Assembly (NCBI RefSeq): GCF_907164915.1
Contig: NC_061870.1
Span: 23,597,348-23,661,347 of the forward strand
Direction: 5' to 3'
DNA length: 64,000 bases
From: Impatiens glandulifera
Lineage: Eukaryota > Streptophyta > Magnoliopsida > Ericales > Balsaminaceae
Shown here: positions 56,380-64,000 of the stretch, piece after piece
Layout of the letters: the number at the start of each line of letters is the position of its first letter
Position numbering within the stretch: the first letter of the stretch is position 1
Program-made: the position numbers and the translations under genes
Notes under the pieces: generated by a model
Database searches by the model: none
Seen by the model: the letters and a program-made list of their open reading frames with translations, nothing else
Told to the model about the DNA's origin: nothing

Positions 56380-57539
56380 GTATTTATTACTTTCTTTTTC
56401 CTTTCGTTACTTTCATAATTAAGATTATGACTTTGTTCCCGTGAATGTTACTATTGATCATTTAAATATACATTGTTTTGTTTATTTGTGTAAACCAAAA
56501 GATCTTTATATTTAAAGAAATAGTTAAAAGTTAATATGTCAAAACAAAAGAATTTATTTTGGAAAATATAGTTTAATTAAATATTCAAAATGTAATATTT
56601 TAAATTGATATAAGCAGTATATTACGAAATTTTGGTATTATAATTAATAATCTAAATATTTTAATATAAAATAATAACTTGATTTTGAATTTAGTGTGAT
56701 TAATAATCCATATCAAACAATAACCTACACCTTTTAGATTTCACTTTTATTATTATTATTTTTTTTTAGTGATTTTTCCGAATAAACCAAAGAACGGCGG
56801 GCCCTGGACAGCTCGTCAACCGGCCACGTGTCTAGAAACCATTAGCTCAATTTCAAAACATGAGAGCTCATATTTGTTTTTTTTAAGAAAATAATTACTT
56901 GCTTGTTTATTGTTAGATTTGTTGGATTTGAAATGATAATAATAATAATAAATGTCCCATTATTTTTTTATCATTTAATTATTTATTTATTAATTCAAAT
57001 ACTAAATTATCTTTATTTTATTTTTATAAATTTTAAGTATAAAAAAAATCGATTATATTAGTTAATCAACTAAAACCTAAAATAATATATATTTTTAATT
57101 CTACAGTAAAAAAAAAAAAAAAAGTAAAACCCAACAAAATTTTGAGCTCATTTAATTTTAGATTTTTAGTTTTTATTTTACCAAAATTTATTTATCTTAT
57201 CATATTTATTTTGAAAATAATCTTATTTTATTTTTATAAAATTTAAAATGTAAAAAAAAAAATATTATAATAATTTAACTTAAGCATATTAGTTTTTCAT
57301 CAAATAATTTTTTCAAAAGACTCGATAAAAATTTCAAATAACTCAACATGAAATAAGCTCTTAGGGTTTGATATTGAATTTAATATTTTTAAAATTAAAA
57401 TAATTAAATATTATTTGTAATAATATCTTACAATTTTATGAAGAATAAGTAAAAGAAAATATTATTTCTTAAAAATGAATTGATGATTTAATAATTTATA
57501 TCAAACAAACTTTAATGAAGTTTTGTGCTCCTAAGTATT
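56380..57539. other. intergenic DNA with one G-box patch
   Basis: Mostly AT-rich. A short GC-richer patch at 56785-56850 contains CGGGCCC and a perfect CACGTG (56825-56830). No coding frame. Confidence 0.45.
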
Positions 57540-57907
57540 CTGTTTTGTAATAGAGGTGGTCCCCACATCTAACTGTACACGCGTCAAGCATACAGACCCC
57601 CTAGAACTTAGTCCCCGTCTGGAGAGGAAGTAGATTCTAAAGATGGGACCCACAGCGTGGCCCACGTGGCTGCCAAGTCAAGAATGTAACCAATCAGAAG
57701 TTAGATGTGTTTATCGACAACTTCTTTTTATTTTTTATATTTAATATTTTAATATTAAAGATGTGGGACCAGAATTATGGGGGGAAGGATCTCCTGCTTC
57801 TCACCTGCCACTGGCGCCTACTCTATCTGTCGGTTTCTAATCGGTCGACTCAAGATAAGATCTTTTCTCTGCAGGCACAAATTCTATCAATTAGTTGTCG
57901 CAAATGA
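57540..57907. promoter_or_regulatory. GC-richer island with G-box and CCAAT motifs, possible orphan promoter
   Basis: About 370 bases of balanced composition in a 20 kb AT-rich gene desert. It contains gtggtccccacat, a perfect G-box in 'cccacgtggc' (57663-57668), 'aaccaatcag' (57687-57696) and several gggaccc/gtgggacc phrases. No TATA-plus-gene arrangement follows on either strand, and the small plus-strand frame here has no domain. It may be a relic promoter or an unannotated RNA locus. Confidence 0.35.
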
Positions 57908-58599
57908 TGATAAATTTGTTTGATTCAGCTTATTTGATTAAAAAAAATATTAATTAATGATTTGTGTTAATTTTACAAAGAAATATATTTTTGAATAAAA
58001 AAATTTAAAGATATTAATATATAATAATAAAATAAAAAAAATAAAAATTAAGTTTATTGTAATATTTTAGTTAATTAATTATTAACAATATAAAATAGAA
58101 AGTGTAAAAATATTTTTTGAATTTGGGTTATTAAAATAATCAAAATCGAACTGAGCATGAGTTTATTTAAAGTGTATTCAATACATTTAGTTACATTGTT
58201 TTTTTAATAAGTTATGACATAAATAAAATAAAATAAATTATATTGGAAGTTTAACAAAAACAAAAAAAAATGGATAATCGAAATTAATAACTAAGATAAA
58301 TTTACTTGATTCGATTAAATCGTAATAAGCATAGGTAAGTCTTTAAATAACAAATTTAAAGGAATATATAACTTAATCAATCTATAGATTCAACTTGTTC
58401 TTAATTTAAATAAAATTTGACATTAATTGATATCATCTAGAAGAATAAGGGTGTCAAATGTGTTAGGGTTTATAATGGGTAATCTTGGTATGTTATTATG
58501 TGATAAATTACGATCAAAGGTCTTTTAGGACCCGATTATCACTAAGATAAAATGTAAACTGTCTAGATGAAAAAATAAATAATCTCAAAAGAGGGTCGG
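57908..58599. other. intergenic AT-rich DNA
   Basis: Nothing recognised. Confidence 0.45.
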
Positions 58600-59830
58600 T
58601 TAATCATTATTAAGAGTGTTGACTATGCCCACATATATGATATCGTTATTCATTCTTCCCACGAGTATTGATGGTGAAAATAGAGGGAATAATGTGTAAA
58701 TTTCTATGAGGATCTTCTTAAATCATCGTTTTGTCATCTAATTAGTTGTGATAAAGTTAAATATTTTAAAGGTCAAGTAAGTCTAGATATTCAAGATCTT
58801 ATTTCTTTTAATAAAGTTCTTCTATCAAAATGGTATAGTAAATTTGCAATAGAGTCGAATAGTCTTTGAGTTGATAATATGATATAAGTATGGTAATGAT
58901 TGGTTGGTTGGTTCACCAAAATATCTAATTATCCAGCGGAGTGTAGTATTTGGAAAGAATTTTTTTTATTATATGTAAAGTTTTTGTGAGCAGTCTAAAT
59001 TAATTGTGGGGGATGATTCTTTGATTAGATTTTGGGATGACATTTGATGTAATGTTAAAAATCTAGCCACGACGTATCATGAGTTTGCTTTCATTTCTAT
59101 ATGTAGAAATGACACAGTTAAGGACATGTTTGATTATCGGTCTAGTGAGTTCGCTAGCCGAATTAGATATAGAATGAGATTAAACATTATGGAAACATTG
59201 TCCCATAATAGAGTTTTACTTTTGGTATGACGTAAATAAGTGTCACCGTCTGAACAAGAGATTATGCGTTGACAAGATATAAATAGTTTCTATATGGGGG
59301 CATGGCTAGAAATTGTTCCCTAAAATGATTTCACATAATTTTTGGTGAGAAAACTTTGGGAGTCAAATATTCATTCCAAGATCTCGTCTTTGGATGAAAC
59401 GTTATTAATAGTGGAATTCTAACAGATGATATGTGCATGGAAAAATTGTGTATTATGACTAGTAGTATGTGTCACGAATAAGTTGAATCATCAATTTACT
59501 TACTTTTGCATTGTTGAAGGGTGACTAGTATTTGGAGTCTTTTGTGCCCGAGTATTTGGGTAATTGTTGAGAAGTTTATTTTGATGCGACTAATATGAAA
59601 GACCTTTATATTTGTGTTACCATCCTAATTTTTTTTTTTGTAGACTATCTGATTGAAGAGAAATCGTCGAATTTTCAATGATCGTAGTCGTCCGATACGT
59701 ATCATTTATAATATTATTATTATTATGATGTTTTCTAAGATTCGTTCAGGAAAATCATTATAGTCTATCAAGAAAGTTAATCGTTATTCTCAAAGATTTA
59801 CGAGTTTGATAACTTATTAAATACCATTTA
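58600..59830 (+). mobile_element. LINE (L1-type) 3' relic, zf-RVT domain region
   Basis: Broken plus-strand frames carry the order typical of the C-terminal part of plant LINE ORF2. First LLSKWYSKFAIES (about 58830), then KLIVGDDSLIRFWDDI (about 58998-59045), NDTVKDMFDYR (about 59110), IYLLLHC...RVTSIWSLLCP (about 59492-59550) and NRRIFNDRSRPIR (about 59663). Many stops and shifts occur. The RT core is not present. Confidence 0.7.
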
Positions 59831-60214
59831 TTTTTTATTTTTGTATCATGCTTTGTCGTTTTGCTTAAAATATTTTATTTTTATTTTTAATATACATGAA
59901 TTCTTTTTTAAAATAATTATTTGTATATTTTATTTTATTTAAAAAAAAAATACTCATTTACCAAGTTGATTAATCTGTAATTATTAAATTACTTCATTAC
60001 TTAAGAAAAATATCAAAATATTTTTATTTATATTTTATAAATTTTAAAAACAAAAAAAAAAACCTTAATATTTTTTTTATATATATGATTTAATTTCAAA
60101 AACATTCAAATAATTAAATAACTCCACATGAAACAAGATCTTAAGAACTCCATCATAAGTGACTATCTTTATTGGCTATGATCATTTAAGGACGTAAATT
60201 GTCTTTCGCCGAAT
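59831..60214. other. intergenic AT-rich DNA
   Basis: Nothing recognised. Confidence 0.4.
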
Positions 60215-60640
60215 CGAATTGTCTTGTTTGAGACGGTTTTCCTTGAAATCGAATGGGATGGTATTTGTGTCTTCGTCTCGACCCGCTCCGATCTCATCCT
60301 AATTATGCCTCAAACACTATAAAATATAATTAAATATATTAAATCACCAATATATTTATTTATTATAAGAGATGTAAGTTTATTTTTTATAATAATATAA
60401 AATTTTAATATATTATAATATATTATATTAAAAAATTCGTTTATATATATATTATTTTATAAAAATTTTGTTTTTTTAAAAAATATTTTATTAAAGGTGT
60501 TCCGCGGAGATTCTCCGAAACCGAACAAAACTGAACAGGGCGGGGATGGTATTATAAAATTTCCGAAATAAAAATGAAGCGTGGATGATAAATGCATTCA
60601 CCGCCTCGAACCGCCCCATTGTTATCTTATCATCACAAGA
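60215..60640. mobile_element. diverged hAT-type MITE, second copy (inverse of 30838-31304)
   Basis: The complement of this region matches the MITE at 30838 along its length. 'gcctcaaacactataaa' corresponds to its 'tatggtgtttgaggca', and 'gaacagggcggggatggtatt' to its 'aataccatccccgccctgttc'. The terminal TAGGGATGGC repeats are worn away. Confidence 0.65.
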
Positions 60641-63410
60641 GCAAATCATTTGAAGGCCTTGTACATAGAGTTTATTTAAACAACTTAGAGAATAAAAAAA
60701 AATGACAATTTTAAAGAGGTATAAATATTTGTTTTTTAAGTAAAAAAAACTTAAATGGTATTGATATATATATATATATATATAAATAAATTAAAAAAAT
60801 AATAATTTAAAATAGAGGATATTTAGTATTTTGTTTAATGAATTAATTTATTTGATAAAATAAAAGGAGAGTGATATAATGTTTATTTTTTTGAATAACC
60901 TAAAACCAAACCAGAACTAAGGGTGAACATTTATGTTCGGTCAGAAAAATGCACTACAAAATTGTTGACTGCTATTTGATCGGTTAATGGTTCGTAAAAA
61001 AAATATTACTAAATAATGATAATAAATTGCATATAAATCAGTTTATCAGTCTATGTTTATTTTTAATACTTTCAAAATATTATTGTCTATGATTTAAAAA
61101 AATAGGTGTAGTTTAATAATTGCTTAGTTGTAAGAAAATTATTTAGTTAATTTTAAATTTTAATCACGGTTGATTTAGTGGTTTTACTAATCAATCTAAT
61201 TAGTTTGGTTCAACGTTTTTAATTTAACCATGGTTGATTGGATTGATTTTCAATTCGATTTTTACTCTTCATCGGACCTTATATCTTATAACATCTTTTT
61301 TCACTTTAAAATCATTTAATTCATTAATCGAATATTTTTACTTTAATTTTATAAAATTTAAATTTTAAAACAAAATTATATTATAATAATACAAACAATT
61401 AAAAACTAAATAACTTACATTTCTTTTTCATTATTGTTTTTTAAATACAGTAAATTCTAACTAACCCAATAGAAATTTAAGAGGAAGATGCAAACCACAA
61501 TATATATATATAAAAAAAAAAATACATTTAAATGCATTTTTTATTATACATATGATAAAATAAAAATTATTACCAATTAACATGCATAATTTTAGAGATT
61601 CAATCAATTTAAATATAACTATAACATTCATATTTAAAATTTAATTCTTGAATTCTTTATAAATCTAAGAAATCTCGTTTATTTTGCATATTCAAAGTCT
61701 TCTTGTTGGTAAAGTTCATATTAGACTATACAAGTAATGCACTTATATTTCTAAGGTAGAAAAAAGAATGTTAGGCCTATTTTATTTTGGTATATATACA
61801 ATATATAAATTATTGTATTAAGTTACTCTAGCTAGTAGTTTCTTGCAATAATAACAGGAAACATAATAGCACAAAATTCAGTCAATTTGGATCAAGGTTA
61901 ATGCTTATATGCTACAACTTATTTCTATATATAATGGATATTTGTTATTTATACCATTGACTATGTGTAATGTACTCTCTTATTCTTTCAATGCACATAT
62001 TAGTATAATACCTATAATCTTTTCAGCTCAGGGAAAAAAAAATTCTGGATACGCCCTAGCCTATAAGACTATAAATCAGATTATATTTTTTTTGTCAACC
62101 CGCGGGCCAACCAAAACCCGACTCGCGACCCGAGCGAGTTGACCCGTGTAGGCTCACTTCCAAATGAATTACTAATATTTCAACTTAACCCGTCTAAATT
62201 ATTTGGCGGGACGGACCAACCCAACGGGTCTAACCCAAATTGACGGCTCTAATGACACCTCACATCCATAGTCCCCGTTTAAACTTAAAGCACTTTTAGA
62301 TGTAATCAAATGTAGAAATCGTGGATTTTCTAAAAGGATATTAGTCTAACATGAGATTCTCTTTTAATTTTGTTTGTTACTCAGAATTGTTGCTATTTGC
62401 TCTAACTTTTGTGTTTTGGGGGTTATTTTGTGCTATCATGTTCTTTACCATTTTCCTTATTCATTAAGATTTGGGGGTTGTCCATATGACTTAGAGAAGC
62501 CTTATAGTTTAAAATCTTATCTTTCTTGAAGGAATATTTGATTCTCATCCTACCAAATGTCATCAAACTCCAAAAATTTATCATTCTTTATTATATAACC
62601 TATCTATTGTCCAATCTAGCAAAGGATCTCAAAGGTTGTCAGTCTCAAGTACAAAATGGGACAATGATTTGACTCCATCTTATATATATGTTGGGTTGTT
62701 TCATCCTTAAAATAACTCATCTTTATGTGTTATCTTCAATGGGTCCTTTCTTCCAAAGCCTTGTTTGGAATTCACTTTTAGTTACAACACAATATATAGC
62801 TAATCACAATGTTTCTTAAGTTGGCATCTACTAATGAGTGCTATTTACTAAACTATTCACCAGAAGAAGATCATGGAATGTGACCTTAAAGATGTAACAA
62901 AGAATATACAAACTTCCTGAAAGAGAGAGAAATCATAAATTGAAATGAAAAGGATTGATAGCACTAACTACATGATCTATCCTTTTCTTTATGTTGGGGG
63001 GCAATCTTACTTTTTGTAATCTTCATGCCATTATTTAAATTATTATATCACAATCTAAAATAAACTATAAATAATAAATAAATTTATAATATCCCTTACA
63101 GAGCTTCAATCATTCCAAATTACTTTATTTCCAATTAGTCCATTTAAAAACAATTATGGTACAATGGTTATTTACATGTCCTGAGTATTTCTCAAACCTA
63201 ATAGTTGAATAGATGGTAGTAACATTAAACTTTTTCGAATGGATAGAATCAACTGTTAATTCTGTATAGTTATAAGATGGTTACATTTTCAAATAACATT
63301 ATTCTCCCATTGTTCAAAAATTAATGCCAAAGAAACAACAAATTCGTGGTAGTTTTATTATTTTACATTGACTGTGATTATATAGATTTGTTGGCAAAAT
63401 GGCGATGAAT
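60641..63410. other. intergenic DNA and 3' flank of DGD1
   Basis: No gene recognised. 62085-62250 is GC-richer, with 'caacccgcgggccaacc' and 'acccgtctaaattatttggcggg' phrases typical of decayed small plant transposons. An AT run lies at 60767-60783. The frame at 61909-62142 has no domain. The last few hundred bases are presumed DGD1 3'UTR and downstream DNA. Confidence 0.45.
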
Positions 63411-63924
63411 CTACCAACCGTATATAGGATTCTCTACCTGCGGGGGCAAAAGGCGGAGATCTTTTGAATGTTGCTCATTGTAATCCCGTGTCCCAGGAAT
63501 TGCCCCAGTACAAAGTCTAAGCAACTCATTACCCGTTAGACAGTAATGTGCGAATGCCAATCCCCCATCAACTATATTCGATAGGTTAGGCATTGACATC
63601 GATTTGACTAAATTTGAATTACTCCTCCTTTCGGTACTCAAGACAGAATCAAGGTCGGAATACTCTAGGAATCTTTGAGTGGCAGCTTCCCATGAGAGTT
63701 TGTACATTTGTTCATGTGTGAGAGATTGAGGCTCATTTTCCATTGCTTCTTTCACCTTCATCACGAAATCCTCGGGACTTTTGTACGTGAGACAGTTGGG
63801 AAACGATCTGAAGAACTCGTTTGATGGATGGTCTGCACATACCACGAATTTTCCCATCGCTAGGGCCTCTGCTGTGGCAGTGCAAAGCACATCACTTATA
63901 CTCGGGTTTATGAAAACCTTATAA
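63411..63924 (-). CDS. DGD1: digalactosyldiacylglycerol synthase 1, last exon (partial gene)
   Basis: The last 170 or so residues of DGD1, the chloroplast outer-envelope enzyme that adds galactose from UDP-Gal to MGDG to make DGDG for thylakoids. The exon opens after the acceptor gttgggttgcag (63925-63936 on the minus strand), phase 2. It reads [20 protein letters not shown], the C-terminal glycosyltransferase (GT4) nucleotide-sugar region, then [18 protein letters not shown]. It ends with the plant DGD1 tail [20 protein letters not shown] and [12 protein letters not shown]. Earlier exons lie beyond the right edge; the window ends in the preceding intron. The exon is intact. Confidence 0.93.
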
Positions 63925-64000
63925 CTGCAACCCAACACACATTAATTAAATGCTAAGAATGGACAGCAGCAATCAAATAGAAGTATGAGAAAAATTAAGA

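Noticed and set aside
61909..62142. 77-residue plus-strand frame
   Set aside because: It runs into a decayed GC-richer transposon fragment (62085 onward) and has no recognisable domain.

Overview
This window is plant nuclear DNA, most likely from a eudicot. It is very AT-rich, its genes have GT-AG introns, and its proteins are plant families: PUB-type U-box ligases, a phytochrome kinase substrate, a PPR protein, a BELL homeodomain protein and DGD1. It also carries two nuclear tRNA-Thr(UGU) genes and many plant-type transposons. I cannot name the species.

Region 1 (1-14 kb) is almost all transposon. A non-autonomous CACTA (En/Spm) element spans 974-13410 with CACTGGT ends and an ATT target duplication. 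A second CACTA element (4661-9896, CACTAGT ends, TTA duplication) sits inside it. The outer element holds two genes: a 332-residue Transposase_24 (TNP1-like) protein in five exons and a 98-residue coiled-coil protein. It also holds a 2.1 kb array of about 24 near-identical hairpins with an 11-monomer higher-order period. I see no TNP2-type transposase in either element.

Region 2 (15-28 kb) is genic. It contains an intact PUB22/23-type U-box ligase (+), a tRNA-Thr, a PKS gene (-) broken by one base in an A8 run, a PUB24-type U-box gene (-) with a one-base frameshift and one intron, a second tRNA-Thr, and an intact At1g05600-like PPR gene (-). The flank between the first U-box gene and its tRNA is partly repeated beside the second tRNA, which points to an old local duplication followed by rearrangement.

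Region 3 (29.9-36 kb) holds a decayed Ty3/gypsy fragment split by a hAT-type MITE, then a Ty1/copia element with both LTRs, a PBS, gag and part of integrase, but no reverse transcriptase.

Region 4 (36.8-43.3 kb) has a BTB/POZ gene (+) whose first coding exon is only four codons, and a BLH1-like TALE homeobox gene (-) with four coding exons and a 5'UTR intron.

Region 5 (43.3-63.4 kb) is about 20 kb with no recognisable gene. It contains a solo LTR, LINE relics, a Helitron- or SINE-like short repeat family, two related Tourist-like MITEs, a diverged copy of the hAT MITE and one GC-richer island with G-boxes. The window ends in the last exon of DGD1 (-), the chloroplast galactolipid synthase.

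The genes do not form a pathway. The two U-box genes belong to one clade, which in Arabidopsis dampens immune signalling. The other genes act in light signalling, organelle RNA handling, development and membrane lipid synthesis.
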